Counted from the first letter of the stretch, positions 7,807 through 16,877 are shown. The stretch: 64,000 nucleotides of DNA from Antarcticirhabdus aurantiaca (GCF_009765365.1 NZ_VTOM01000004.1:62001-126000), one strand, 5' to 3'. Program-made: numbers and translations. Notes: generated by a model not told the origin, from the sequence alone.

Positions 7807-9033
7807 TCAACCGGAATAGCCGGCGAGGCGCGCCGCTTCCAGCGTGTGGAGCGACTGGATGCGCTGGACGCCGCGCAGGGCGAAGCGGCCGACGCAGGCG
7901 AGCGAGGCCCGCCGCTCGGCCGGCAGCGCCTCGAAGAAGTCGGTGGACATCAGGACGTTGACGTCGACCGAGCGGCACATGGAGGCGATGCGGCTGACCT
8001 CGTTGACGGCCGGGCCGATGACGGTAAAGTCCAGGCGCTGCTCGCTGCCGATATTGCCGTAGAACACCTCGCCGATGTGGAGGCCGATATAGACGTCCGT
8101 GGTCGGCCGGTTCTCGGCGCGGCGGGAGGCGTTGAGCTCGGCCAGCCGCTCGCGGAGCCGCCGCTCGGCCCTGAGCGCCGCGCAGCTCGCATCGTCCGGC
8201 GCGTCGGCCTTGAAGATCGCCAGAACCCCGTCGCCGACGAGCTTGAGGACGTTGCCGCCCTCCGCGTGGACCGCCGAGATCACGGCCTCGCCGTAGTCGT
8301 CGAGGAGGGTCAGCACCTCGTCCGGGGCTGCGCTGTCCGACAGCTTGGTGTAGCCGAGGAGGTCGGAGAACCAGATCACCGCCGAGATGCGCTCGGGCTG
8401 GCCGCGCCGGATCTTGCCGGAGAGCACCTGCCCCGCCGCGTCCTCGCCGAGATAGACCTCGGCGATGGTGCGGGCGATGCGCGCCAATGCGGTGCACTTG
8501 ATCGCGAGCGCCAGCGTCGGCAGGAGCACCCGCAGCGCTTCGACGTCGCCCTCGCGGAAGCCGCCGGGATGGCGGGTCGCGAAGTAGGACAGGAAGGAGT
8601 CCATCTCGCCGATGGTGCCGTCCGGCGCGAAGCGGTGGCCGAGGGCGATGAAATCCGTGTGGCCGGCCTCGGCCAGCTTGTCCAGCATCGAGAAGTCGGC
8701 CGGATCGCCGAAGCCCAGGCGGCGGCGGATCTCGGTGTCCGTCCCCGACCAGAGACGGTAGAAGGCCGAGCGCTGCCAGCTGGCGAGCGCCTCGCCTTCG
8801 TTCGTCGGCCCGTATTCGGATTCCGGCGGGACGCCCGCCTCGCTGTCCCACTGAAAGGCACGGCCCTCGTGGACGGGATGGAGCGTGTCGATCACCGCCA
8901 CGGCCCGGTCGAGCGGCAGGCCCGCCGCGCGGCAGGCAGAGCAGAAGGCGGACAGGAGCTCGGCCTCGCTCGCCCCGTTCAAGCCCCGCGCGGCGAGATC
9001 GGCCGCGATGCCCGAGATCGAGCCTCCATCCAT
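7807..9033 (-). CDS. Class III adenylate/guanylate cyclase with N-terminal sensor-like domain (paralogue 1)
   Basis: A 408-residue soluble protein. Residues 1-200 form a GAF-like sensor region that I cannot name with certainty; residues 210-400 form a class III cyclase with metal ligands D224 (FSDLLGYT) and D268 (VGDGVLAIF), purine-site Lys K264, the DFTVIG strand and the NEVSR asparagine/arginine pair. All key catalytic positions are present, so it should be active. The chosen ATG at 9033 follows GGGGACCAGG, a fair ribosome site; a longer in-frame start at 9120 would overlap the end of the next cyclase and reads as Arg-rich shadow. It is a paralogue of the gene at 9122-10360, 88 bases upstream, and both read in the same direction. 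Confidence 0.88.
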   Translation of the reverse strand: MDGGSISGIAADLAARGLNGASEAELLSAFCSACRAAGLPLDRAVAVIDTLHPVHEGRAFQWDSEAGVPPESEYGPTNEGEALASWQRSAFYRLWSGTDTEIRRRLGFGDPADFSMLDKLAEAGHTDFIALGHRFAPDGTIGEMDSFLSYFATRHPGGFREGDVEALRVLLPTLALAIKCTALARIARTIAEVYLGEDAAGQVLSGKIRRGQPERISAVIWFSDLLGYTKLSDSAAPDEVLTLLDDYGEAVISAVHAEGGNVLKLVGDGVLAIFKADAPDDASCAALRAERRLRERLAELNASRRAENRPTTDVYIGLHIGEVFYGNIGSEQRLDFTVIGPAVNEVSRIASMCRSVDVNVLMSTDFFEALPAERRASLACVGRFALRGVQRIQSLHTLEAARLAGYSG

Positions 9034-9121
9034 CCTGGTCCCCCTGGTCCGGATTCGACGCGTTCGCGGCCCGCCCTGCCCGATCAAGGCGCGGACGGCG
9101 GGCCGACGAGAGGCCCGCACG

Positions 9122-10360
9122 CTACTCCATCGCGCAGCGCACGTCGTTCAGCGCGAGCACTTCGAGGGGCTCGCCGAGCCCGCGCAAGGGATAGGAGCCG
9201 AGGCTCTCGAGCCCGGCCGGGCATCGCGCGAGGTCGGCGAAGGCGCGCGACAGGAGAACGGGCCGCGCGAGCTCCTTGGTCAGTGCCTCGAGGCGCGAGG
9301 CGACGTTCACCGCCGGGCCGATCACGGTGAAGTCGAGCCGGCGCCGGGTGCCGATATTGCCGTACATCACGTCGCCGACGTGGATCCCCATCCCGTAGCC
9401 GAGCGGCGCCCGGCCCCGCGCCACGTGCCCTTCGTTGAGGCGTGCCATCGCAGCCTGGGCCTCCGACACGGCCATCAGGAGGTCGCGGCCCGCCGTCGGG
9501 CGGTCGAGCGGAAAGATCGCGAGGAGCCCGTCGCCGATGAACTTCAGGATCTCGCCGCCATGGGCCTCCACCGGCCCGCACACCGCGTCGAAATAGCCGT
9601 TGAGGAGCTCGATGACGTCGTCGCGCGGCCAGAGCTCCGAGATGCTCGTGAAGTCCCGGAGATCGCAGACGAGGATCGCGGCGCTGACCGTCGTGCCGCT
9701 GCCGCGCGTGATGGCGCCGGCGAGGATCTCGGCGCTGGCATGCGGGCCGACATAGGTTTCGAGGAGGGTGCGGGCGAGCCGGTTCTTGAGTCGAACCTCG
9801 CTGACGAGGGAGAGGGCCGGCACGAGCCCGGCGAGAAGCGCGATCTCCGCCTCCCGGAAGCCGGCCTCGCGGTCGGCGGCGAAGCTCACGACGTGGCGGC
9901 CGCCGAGCGTGTGCTTGATCGGCCAGGCCACGTAGTCCGTCAGCCCTTCGCCGCGCAGCTCCTCGTAGATCGGGTAGTTCGCCCCCTTCTCCGCCGACCG
10001 CCCGGCGGCCAGGCGCCGGCGGATGCGCTCGGCGCCGAGATGGATCTCGCGAACCGGGCTGTTGACGTAGGCGGACGAATCCTGCGCGCCGTGCTCGAAG
10101 GTCCGCAGCTCGGCCTCGGCGAACCCCGTTCGCCACAGGATGCTGGCCCCCATGAACTGCGGATGCTGGATATGGAAGTTGAGCGTTGCCCGCGCGACCG
10201 GCACGCCGGCCGCCCGCAGCCGGGCGCAGAGCTCGACGAAGATGTTGTCGATGAAGCGCTCGTCATGCGTTCGCGTCATCAGCCAATCGTTCAGGTCGGC
10301 GAGCAACTGCTGTTCGGCGCCCCGGCGGACCGGTGCGAGCGTGGACGATAGCGTGGTCAT
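9122..10360 (-). CDS. Class III adenylate/guanylate cyclase with N-terminal sensor-like domain (paralogue 2)
   Basis: A 412-residue protein of the same architecture as its neighbour at 7807-9033: an N-terminal region of about 210 residues, then a cyclase domain with D233 (VCDLRDFT), K273 and D277 (KFIGDGLLAIF), DFTVIG and NVASR. The N-terminal regions align loosely (AAGVP-RATLNFHIQHP here, AAGLP-RAVAVIDTLHP there), so the pair probably arose by tandem duplication and then diverged in the sensory part. No membrane segment is seen. The start ATG 10360 is followed directly by the conserved N-terminal region; the 129 bases upstream separate it from the efflux genes. Likely product is cAMP, signal unknown. 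Confidence 0.88.
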   Translation of the reverse strand: MTTLSSTLAPVRRGAEQQLLADLNDWLMTRTHDERFIDNIFVELCARLRAAGVPVARATLNFHIQHPQFMGASILWRTGFAEAELRTFEHGAQDSSAYVNSPVREIHLGAERIRRRLAAGRSAEKGANYPIYEELRGEGLTDYVAWPIKHTLGGRHVVSFAADREAGFREAEIALLAGLVPALSLVSEVRLKNRLARTLLETYVGPHASAEILAGAITRGSGTTVSAAILVCDLRDFTSISELWPRDDVIELLNGYFDAVCGPVEAHGGEILKFIGDGLLAIFPLDRPTAGRDLLMAVSEAQAAMARLNEGHVARGRAPLGYGMGIHVGDVMYGNIGTRRRLDFTVIGPAVNVASRLEALTKELARPVLLSRAFADLARCPAGLESLGSYPLRGLGEPLEVLALNDVRCAME

Positions 10361-10489
10361 CGATCAACTCCGTGCCGCCCGGCTCGGCGGCGGCTTGGCC
10401 GCCGGGCCGGTGCGCGTCGCCGCGGCATTCAGGTCCGGGATACGGATCTAGCGCGGCGCCCGCGTCTTAGCAGGTCGCCGGCCGCCGCG

Positions 10490-11656
10490 TCAGTTCGAGG
10501 CGAGGGTCGGCGGCAGCGGCTCGACCGGCATGCCGACCCCGATCTTCTGGAGGTTGCCGGTGATGATCCGGTCGCTCTCGGACACGCCCTCCGCCGCGAC
10601 GAGGTCGCCAACCGAGCGGCCGAGCCGCACGGTCTTCTGCTCGACGGTGTCGCCCTGGCCGATGACGTAGACGTACTTGCCGAGCTGCCCCGACCCGACG
10701 GCCGCGCTCGGCACCATCAGGACGCCGGGCTCCTCGCGCAGCTTGAGCCGCGCGCGGACATACTGGCCCGGCAGGAGGCGGAAGCCCTCGTTGCGGATCG
10801 TCGCGCGCGCCGAGACGGTGCCGGTGCGCGGATCGACGGCGTTGTCGACGAAGCTCAGCTCGCCCTCCATCTCCCCGCCGCCCGGCAGCGAGACGGCGAC
10901 GCTCACCCGCCCCTGGCTACGCGCCTTGGCGATCTCGGCGAGCTCGGTCTCGCTGGGATTGAAGGTGACGTAGATCGGATCGAGCTGCACCAGCCTGTTG
11001 AGCGTCGCCCCGCCCGCGCCGATCAGCGTCCCGACGGGCGCGCGGTCGCGGCTGAGGCGGCCGGCGAAGGGCGCGCGGATCTCGGTGTAGCCGAGGTTCA
11101 GCTCGGCCGAGCGGATGGCGGCCCGGCTGACGGCGAGCGCGGCTTCCGCCTGCCGGCGCGTGCTGACGCGAAGGTCGGCCGTGTCCTTGGCGAGCGAGCC
11201 GCTGCGCACCAGCGAGGCGGAGCGGTCCGAGGTGGCGCGGGCATAGTCGAGCGCCGCCGCCTCGCGGTCGGAAACGGCGCGCGCCTGCATGAGCGCGGCC
11301 TCGTAGTCGCGGGCGTCGAGGCGGTAAAGGAGCGCCCCGGCCTCGACGTCGGCGCCGTCGGGGAAGAGCTGCTCGGCGACGTATCCGCCGACCTTGGCCT
11401 GGAGGTCGACGGCGCGGATCGCCTCGGTGCGCGCGGCATAGTCGAAGACCACGGGCACCGTCTTCTTGACGACGGGTGCGGTCGGCACGGGCATGGCCGG
11501 CGGGGGCGCCGCGGCCGGCTCGGGCGCCGGCTCGGCGGAAGCGATGGCGACGGCGGCGGCGTCTCGAAGGGCGTCGCGGTGCTGCCAGGCCATGTCGGCG
11601 CCGAGGCCGGCCACCGCCGCCACGCCGAGGATGAGGGCGAGCTTCAGGATCTTCAT
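10490..11656 (-). CDS. RND efflux pump periplasmic adaptor (membrane fusion) protein
   Basis: A 388-residue HlyD/AcrA-family adaptor. A hydrophobic segment at residues 4-22 anchors or exports it; a Pro/Ala-rich linker follows; then the lipoyl-like half (AKVGGYVAEQLFPDGADVEAG), an alpha-helical hairpin rich in Ala and Arg, the second lipoyl half (GYTEIRAPFAGRLSRDRAPVGTLI) and the beta-barrel and membrane-proximal domains. There is no lipobox Cys, so unlike AcrA it is probably not lipidated. It lies 18 bases downstream of the pump gene and completes the inner part of a tripartite exporter. No outer-membrane TolC-type channel gene is present in the window, so a channel encoded elsewhere would be used. 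Confidence 0.92.
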   Translation of the reverse strand: MKILKLALILGVAAVAGLGADMAWQHRDALRDAAAVAIASAEPAPEPAAAPPPAMPVPTAPVVKKTVPVVFDYAARTEAIRAVDLQAKVGGYVAEQLFPDGADVEAGALLYRLDARDYEAALMQARAVSDREAAALDYARATSDRSASLVRSGSLAKDTADLRVSTRRQAEAALAVSRAAIRSAELNLGYTEIRAPFAGRLSRDRAPVGTLIGAGGATLNRLVQLDPIYVTFNPSETELAEIAKARSQGRVSVAVSLPGGGEMEGELSFVDNAVDPRTGTVSARATIRNEGFRLLPGQYVRARLKLREEPGVLMVPSAAVGSGQLGKYVYVIGQGDTVEQKTVRLGRSVGDLVAAEGVSESDRIITGNLQKIGVGMPVEPLPPTLASN

Positions 11657-11674
11657 GGGAGAGGGTCTCCGGAA

Positions 11675-14600
11675 CTACTCCGCCGGCACGCCAGCGGGAT
11701 GGGAATGGGTGTGCGCCTGGGCGCCGGCGCCGGCGCGCTCGCGCCAGCGCTCGATCACGGCGTAGAAGACCGGCACGAAGAGCAGCGTCAGGACGGTGGC
11801 CGCCAGCATGCCGCCGAAGACGGTGGTGCCGATCGACTGGCGGCTCGCCGCCCCTGCCCCTTCCGCCCGCACCAGCGGCACGACGCCGAGGATGAAGGCG
11901 AAGGCCGTCATCAGGATCGGCCGCAGGCGAAGGCGCGCCGCGTCCTTGGCGGCCTCCACGATGTCGAGGCCGTCCTCGCGCCGGCGCCGCGCGAACTCGA
12001 CGATCAGGATCGCGTTCTTGGCCGCCAAGCCGATCAGCATCACGAAGCCGATCTGCGAGTAGACGTCGATCTGCAGGCCCCGCCATTGCAGCGCCGCCAC
12101 CGCGCCGAACAGCGCGAGCGGCACGGCGAGCAGCACCATGAAGGGCATGGCCCAGCTCTCGTACTGCGCGGCGAGGATCAGGAAGACGAAGACGATGGCG
12201 AGCGCGAAGATGACGCTGGCGAGCGAGCCTGCCTTCAGCTCCTGGAAGGTGATGCCCGTCCATTCGAAGGTGAAGTCGCGCGGGAGCGCCGTCGCCGCCG
12301 CCCGCTCCATGGCCACCACCGCGTCGGCCGAGGAGAAGCCGGGCGCGGGGCCGCCATTGATGAGGGCCGAGGCAAAGTTGTTGTAGTGCGGCACGGTTTC
12401 CGGGCCGACGATGGGCTTGAGCGTGCCGAGCGTCGAGAGCGGCACCATGCCGCCTTCGGCGTTGCGCACGTAGAGGCGCGACAGGTCGGAGGCCGCCGCG
12501 CGCGCCGCTTCCTCGGCCTGCAGCGTCACGCGGAAGGTGCGGCCGAACAGGTTGAAGTCGTTCACGTAGAGCGAGCCGAAGAAGATCTGCAGCGTGTTGA
12601 ACACGTCCGGCAGGTCGAGCCCGAGGAGCTTGGCCTTGTTGCGGTCGAGGTCGAAGTCGAACTGCGGCGTCGAGGTGGAGAAGGAGGAGAAGAGCTGGAA
12701 GGCGTTCAGCTCCGGCTGCTTGCGCGCCTCCGCGAGGAGCCCCTGCACCGCCTCGTTCAGCGCCTTGGAGCCGCGGCCCGACAGGTCCTCGACCTGGAAC
12801 TCGAAGCCGCCGGTGGCCCCCAAGCCCGGAATCGAGGGCGGGTCGAAGGCAAGCACGATCGCCTCGGGGATCCCCATCAGGGGGCCGCGCACGGCCTCGA
12901 CGATCTTCGAGGCGCTCTCCTCCGGCCCGCGCTCCTCCCAGGGCTTGAGGATCGCGAACTCCACGGCCGCGTTCGACTGGGCGGCGTTGGTCAGGAAGTT
13001 CAGCCCGCTGATCGAGCCGACGGTCTGGACGCCCGGCGTCGCTTCCAGGACGCCGCGCACCTTGGCCGCCACCGCGTCGGTGCGCTCGAGCGACGCCCCG
13101 TCGGGAAGCTGGACGACGACGAAGAAGTAGCCCTGGTCCTCGACCGGCAGGAAGGTCGAGGGCAGCTTCTGCCAGATGGCGTAGGTTGCCCCCAGCGTCA
13201 CGAGGAAGAGCGCGAGCACCGTCAGGCGCCAGCGGATGAGGCCCCCGACGAGCGCGGCATAGCCGTTCGACAGCCGCTCGAAGCCCGCGTTGAACCAGCG
13301 GAACAGGATGAAGGGCCGCCCCGCGCGGTGGGACAGGAAGGCGGCGCTGAGCGCGGGGCTGAGCGTCAGCGAGTTGAAGGCGGAGATGCCGACCGAGATC
13401 GCGACGGTGAGCGCGAACTGGTTGTAGAGCCGGCCCGCGACGCCCGGAATGAAGGCGACGGGGATGAACACGGCCATCAGGACGGCCGTCGTCGCGATGA
13501 TCGGCCCGGTGACCTCCTTCATCGCCCGGCGCGTCGCTTCCAGCGGCGGATGCCCCTCCTCCAGCTGGCGCTCGACATTCTCCACCACCACGATCGCGTC
13601 GTCGACGACGAGGCCGATGGCGAGCACCATGCCGAGAAGGCTCAGCATGTTGAGCGAGAAGCCGAGCATGGCCATGACGACGAGGGTCGCGACCAGCGAG
13701 ACGGGGATGGCGATCACCGGGATGATCGTCGTGCGCCAGCTCTGGAGGAAGACGTAGACGACGAGCACGACGAGGAAGAGCGCCTCGCCGAGCGTGACGA
13801 GGACGTCGTGCATGGAGGCCGACACGAAGCGCGTCGTGTCGTAGTGCATGGCGTAGTCGAGGCCCCTGGGGAAGCGCTGCGACAGTTCCTCCATCTTGGC
13901 CTGGACGTTTTCCTGGAGGGCGAGCGCGTTGGAGCCGGGGCTCTGGAAGATGCCGAGGACGACCGTCGGATCGTTGCCGAAATAAGCGGTCGAGGCGTAT
14001 TGCAGCGAGCCGAGCTCGATGCGGGCGATGTCCTTGAGGCGCACGGCCGAGCCCGCGGCCGCGTCGGCGCGCACGATGATCTCGCCGAACTCCTCCGGCT
14101 CGCTGAGGCGCCCGACGGCGTTGACCTGCATCTCGAAGGGCGTGCCGGCGGGGGCCGGCGACTGGCCGATCTTGCCCGCCGCCACCTGGACGTTCTGCTC
14201 GGCGACGGCTTGGCTCACGTCGACGGCGGTGATGCCGAGATTGGCCATCCGGTCGGGATCGAGCCAGATGCGCATGGAATAGCGCCGCTCGCCGAAGATC
14301 TGCACGTCGCCGACGCCGGGCACGCGCTTCAAGGGGTCGGCGACCTGCAGGAAGGCGTAGTTCGACAGCGCGACGGGATCGAGCGAGCCGTCCGGCGAGA
14401 CGAGATTGACGATCAGCGCGAAGTTCGGGTTCTGCTTCTTCACCGTGACGCCGGCCTGGTTCACGATGGCCGGCAGGGCGGAGGCGGCTTGCGAGACGCG
14501 GTTCTGGACGTCGACGGCGGCGATGTCGATGGGATAGCCGATGTCGAAGGTGACGGTGATCGTCGCCGAGCCGTCGTTGGAGCTCGTCGAGGACATGTAG

Positions 14601-14827
14601 GTCATGCCCTGGACGCCGTTGATCGACTGCTCCAGCGGCGTCGTCACCGTGTCGGCGACGACCTGGGCGCCCGCGCCCGGATATTGCGCGCTGACGACGA
14701 CCTGCGGGGGCGTGATGTCGGGGAACTGCGAGACGGGCAGGATGAAGTAGCAGATGGCGCCCGCCAGAACCATGACGATGGCAATGGCGGACGCGAAGAT
14801 CGGCCGACGCGTGAAGAAGTCTACCAT
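11675..14827 (-). CDS. RND multidrug efflux transporter, inner-membrane pump
   Basis: A 1050-residue AcrB/MexF-family (HAE1) proton-driven pump, full length for the family. The first transmembrane helix starts at FFTRRPIFASAIAIV, followed by the conserved FPDITPPQVVV periplasmic entry. Proton-relay residues are present: the Asp pair in GLVVDDAIVVVENVER in TM4 and the Lys in GLAAKNAILIVEFAR in TM10. The two repeated halves and large periplasmic loops are intact. It is second in an operon after the small gene at 14885-15088 and before the adaptor. Regulation by the divergent TetR protein at 15264 is likely given the operator-like repeats at 15183-15220. Substrate range cannot be read from sequence. 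Confidence 0.95.
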   Translation of the reverse strand: MVDFFTRRPIFASAIAIVMVLAGAICYFILPVSQFPDITPPQVVVSAQYPGAGAQVVADTVTTPLEQSINGVQGMTYMSSTSSNDGSATITVTFDIGYPIDIAAVDVQNRVSQAASALPAIVNQAGVTVKKQNPNFALIVNLVSPDGSLDPVALSNYAFLQVADPLKRVPGVGDVQIFGERRYSMRIWLDPDRMANLGITAVDVSQAVAEQNVQVAAGKIGQSPAPAGTPFEMQVNAVGRLSEPEEFGEIIVRADAAAGSAVRLKDIARIELGSLQYASTAYFGNDPTVVLGIFQSPGSNALALQENVQAKMEELSQRFPRGLDYAMHYDTTRFVSASMHDVLVTLGEALFLVVLVVYVFLQSWRTTIIPVIAIPVSLVATLVVMAMLGFSLNMLSLLGMVLAIGLVVDDAIVVVENVERQLEEGHPPLEATRRAMKEVTGPIIATTAVLMAVFIPVAFIPGVAGRLYNQFALTVAISVGISAFNSLTLSPALSAAFLSHRAGRPFILFRWFNAGFERLSNGYAALVGGLIRWRLTVLALFLVTLGATYAIWQKLPSTFLPVEDQGYFFVVVQLPDGASLERTDAVAAKVRGVLEATPGVQTVGSISGLNFLTNAAQSNAAVEFAILKPWEERGPEESASKIVEAVRGPLMGIPEAIVLAFDPPSIPGLGATGGFEFQVEDLSGRGSKALNEAVQGLLAEARKQPELNAFQLFSSFSTSTPQFDFDLDRNKAKLLGLDLPDVFNTLQIFFGSLYVNDFNLFGRTFRVTLQAEEAARAAASDLSRLYVRNAEGGMVPLSTLGTLKPIVGPETVPHYNNFASALINGGPAPGFSSADAVVAMERAAATALPRDFTFEWTGITFQELKAGSLASVIFALAIVFVFLILAAQYESWAMPFMVLLAVPLALFGAVAALQWRGLQIDVYSQIGFVMLIGLAAKNAILIVEFARRRREDGLDIVEAAKDAARLRLRPILMTAFAFILGVVPLVRAEGAGAASRQSIGTTVFGGMLAATVLTLLFVPVFYAVIERWRERAGAGAQAHTHSHPAGVPAE

Positions 14828-14884
14828 ATCGATTCCGATCGATCGGGAACGTGCTTGGAAAGTCTATGGCGCCCGGCCGCGCCC

Positions 14885-15088
14885 TCAGGCGAAGCGCGGC
14901 GACGCTTCTGCGGCGGCCGGTCGGCGGCGCGGTGGCGGCGCCTCCGCTTCGAGCCGGCGCGCCTGGATCCTGAGGAGCTTGTCGCGCAGGCGGTTCGGAT
15001 CGACGCCGTCGGCCCGCATCAGCGCCTTCACCGCGGAGTCGGCGAGAATTTCGTCGATCGTGGGCTCATAATGCGTGCAGATCGGCAT
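14885..15088 (-). CDS. Small conserved-looking protein leading the efflux operon
   Basis: A 67-residue protein, not recognised as a named family. It begins MPICTHYEPTIDEILADSAV and contains a regular amphipathic stretch VKALMRADGVDPNRLRDKLLRIQARRLEAE, then a Pro/Arg-rich basic tail. I start at ATG 15088 because GAGGTG lies at a good distance upstream on the minus strand; the frame stays open a further 22 codons without motif. The predicted helices and codon usage look genuine. It lies 57 bases before the RND pump gene and inside the TetR-controlled promoter's reach, so it is probably the first gene of the efflux operon. Function unknown. Confidence 0.6.
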   Translation of the reverse strand: MPICTHYEPTIDEILADSAVKALMRADGVDPNRLRDKLLRIQARRLEAEAPPPRRRPAAAEASPRFA

Positions 15089-15182
15089 CGCGGCACCTCT
15101 TCGCTGCGGTGGTTGATCGTCCCGACCCTTTTCCGAGAGCACCCGACATCCCACTTGTCTTGAAACGCGGAGCGTCGGGTGT

Positions 15183-15230
15183 TACTGGTCAGTACCGCCC
15201 TGAAGTGACAGGTCGGTAACATTCCGTCAA
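15183..15230. promoter_or_regulatory. TetR operator pair and minus-strand promoter between efflux operon and tetR
   Basis: Two copies of ACWGGTCRGTAMC lie 24 bases apart, at 15184-15196 and 15208-15220. The first contains the palindrome TACTG-GT-CAGTA, the usual form of a TetR-family site; the second is a degenerate copy. A minus-strand TTGACG at 15230-15225 would be the -35 of the efflux operon, which places both repeats over its promoter. Inferred from layout, not tested. Confidence 0.6.
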
Positions 15231-15263
15231 GGGGCCGACGAAAGCGGGAGTGCGAAAAGAGCG

Positions 15264-15890
15264 ATGTCGGGTTCGGTGCCAGCTACCGGTCGGCCGAAGG
15301 ATCGGATCCTCGGAACGGCCCGGTCCTTGTTCCGCAAGTGCGGCATCCGCGGCACGGGCGTCGACACGATCGCGGAGTCGGCCGGCACCAACAAGATGAC
15401 GCTCTACCGGCACTTCCAGTCCAAGGACGCGCTGATCGTCGCCTGCCTGGAGGACGCGGCGCGCGACGCCGAGGAACTCTGGCGGACGGTGGAAGCTTCG
15501 GCGCCGGGCGAGCCGCGCAGGCAGCTCGACACCTGGATCCGGCTCGTCGAGGCCGGGCTGCAGCATGACCGGGGATGCGAGTTCTCGAACGCGGCGGTGG
15601 AGCTGCCGGAAGCCTGCAGCGTCGTGCGCGACACGATCGCGAGCTTCAAGCGCACCCAGCGCGAGCGGCTGGCGGGCATCTGCCGGCAGGCCGGCATCCG
15701 CGAGGCGGATCGCCTGGCGGACACGCTCGGCCTGATGGTGGAGGGCGCTCGCGTCAGCCGGCAGGCCAGCGGCGACGAAGGGCCGAGCAGCCGCTTCGCC
15801 GACTGCGCCCGGATGGCCATCGATCATTTCGCGCTGCAGGGCTCGCCCGGGCTCGCGAAGGCGCCGGCCGAAAACCAGCCGGCGGAGTGA
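15264..15890 (+). CDS. TetR/AcrR-family transcriptional regulator
   Basis: A 208-residue repressor-type protein. The N-terminal helix-turn-helix spans about residues 31-52 (TGVDTIAESAGTNKMTLYRHFQSKDAL), a clear TetR signature; the rest is the ligand-binding helical domain with CEFSNAAVELPE, as in the AcrR group. It is transcribed away from the RND efflux operon with a 175-base shared control region carrying two operator-like repeats, so it most likely represses the pump and itself. Inducing ligand unknown. The start ATG at 15264 leaves a short non-conserved tail before PKDRILGTARSLF, as is common in the family. Confidence 0.9.
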   Translation: MSGSVPATGRPKDRILGTARSLFRKCGIRGTGVDTIAESAGTNKMTLYRHFQSKDALIVACLEDAARDAEELWRTVEASAPGEPRRQLDTWIRLVEAGLQHDRGCEFSNAAVELPEACSVVRDTIASFKRTQRERLAGICRQAGIREADRLADTLGLMVEGARVSRQASGDEGPSSRFADCARMAIDHFALQGSPGLAKAPAENQPAE

Positions 15891-15892
15891 GC

Positions 15893-15914
15893 CGACCGGG
15901 CATCGGCCCGGTCG
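15893..15914. terminator. Hairpin after tetR
   Basis: CGACCGGGC-ATCG-GCCCGGTCG forms a perfect 9-bp stem with a tetraloop directly after the tetR stop. There is no T-run, so it may act as a weak bidirectional terminator between the convergent tetR and SDR genes. Confidence 0.45.
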
Positions 15915-16000
15915 CGCGGCAGGTGGACTGAAATCGTCCCGAGCGAACCCAAGACGAGGCGTCGCCGAAGGCGGCGGACGCCGCCGGGATCTGGCTCAGG

Positions 16001-16780
16001 TCACGACATGAACAGGCCGCCGTCGACGTTGATCGTCTGGCCGGTGATGTAGCTGGCGTCCTCGGATGCGAGGAAGGCGACGAGGCCGGCGACGTCCTCG
16101 CCCTTGCCCGCTCTCCCCGCCGGGATGCCGCGCACCCATTCGGCCATCAGCTCGCCGGGCGCGTAGTTGCCGAGGAGCTTGCCCCAGGCCTCGTCGTTGT
16201 AGGCCCACATGTCGGTCTCGATGATGCCGGGGCAGAAGGCGTTGACGGTGATGCCTTCCTTGGCGACTTCCTTGGCGAGGCTCTGGGTGATGCCGACGAC
16301 GCCGAACTTCGAGGCGGCGTAGTGCGGCGTGTAGATGAAGCCCTGGCGCGCCTGGCCCGAGGCCGTGTTGACGAGGCGCCCGCCGCGCCCCTGTCTGCGC
16401 ATCCGCGCGATCGCCTCCTGGCAGCACAGGAAGACGCCCGTGGTGTTGACGTCGAGCACTTTCCGCCATTCCTCGATCGTCAGCTCCTCGACCTTGGCGA
16501 TGGTGATGACGCCGGCGTTCTGGACGGAGATGTCGACGCCGCCGAAGGCGCGCTCCGCCGCGTCGTAGAGGGCGACGACCTGATCCTTGTCGGTGACGTC
16601 GGCAGTGAAGCTTTCCGCCCGTCCGCCCGCGCTGCGGATCGCCTCGACGGTCGCGCCCGCATCCTCGTTGGCGCTGACCATGACGCTGGCGCCCTCGCGG
16701 GCGAAGCGCTTGGCGATCGCCGCGCCGATGCCGCGGCTGCCGCCGGTGATCACCACGGTCTTGTTCTCGAAACGGCTCAT
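16001..16780 (-). CDS. Short-chain dehydrogenase/reductase (SDR), sugar-alcohol type
   Basis: A 259-residue classical SDR: NAD(P) motif TGGSRGIG near residue 13, NAG near 88, and catalytic S141, Y154, K158 (YAASK). It ends in the usual INVDGGLFMS. Of two adjacent ATGs I prefer the second (16780), since GGAGG is five bases before it and only two before the first. It lies 97 bases downstream of the SorC regulator in the same direction, and the pair is divergent from the transketolase/kinase/ABC operon, so it probably oxidises the imported polyol or reduces its product. Which sugar is not determined; the acidic residue after the second beta strand that would favour NAD is not obvious (SANEDAG). 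Confidence 0.88.
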   Translation of the reverse strand: MSRFENKTVVITGGSRGIGAAIAKRFAREGASVMVSANEDAGATVEAIRSAGGRAESFTADVTDKDQVVALYDAAERAFGGVDISVQNAGVITIAKVEELTIEEWRKVLDVNTTGVFLCCQEAIARMRRQGRGGRLVNTASGQARQGFIYTPHYAASKFGVVGITQSLAKEVAKEGITVNAFCPGIIETDMWAYNDEAWGKLLGNYAPGELMAEWVRGIPAGRAGKGEDVAGLVAFLASEDASYITGQTINVDGGLFMS

Positions 16781-16877
16781 CATGTCCTCCGGTGTGAGCG
16801 TCGGGAAAGGGTCGCGGGCGCGCGGAAGCGGACGGCGCGAGCGCGCCGCCTCCCCGCGTCCGGCGATGGATGGATCG

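Noticed and set aside
11579-15163. A very long plus-strand open frame opposite the RND pump and adaptor
   Set aside because: It is antisense to a clear RND operon, its product is full of Arg, His and Glu with no domain pattern, and long antisense frames are expected in GC-rich DNA.
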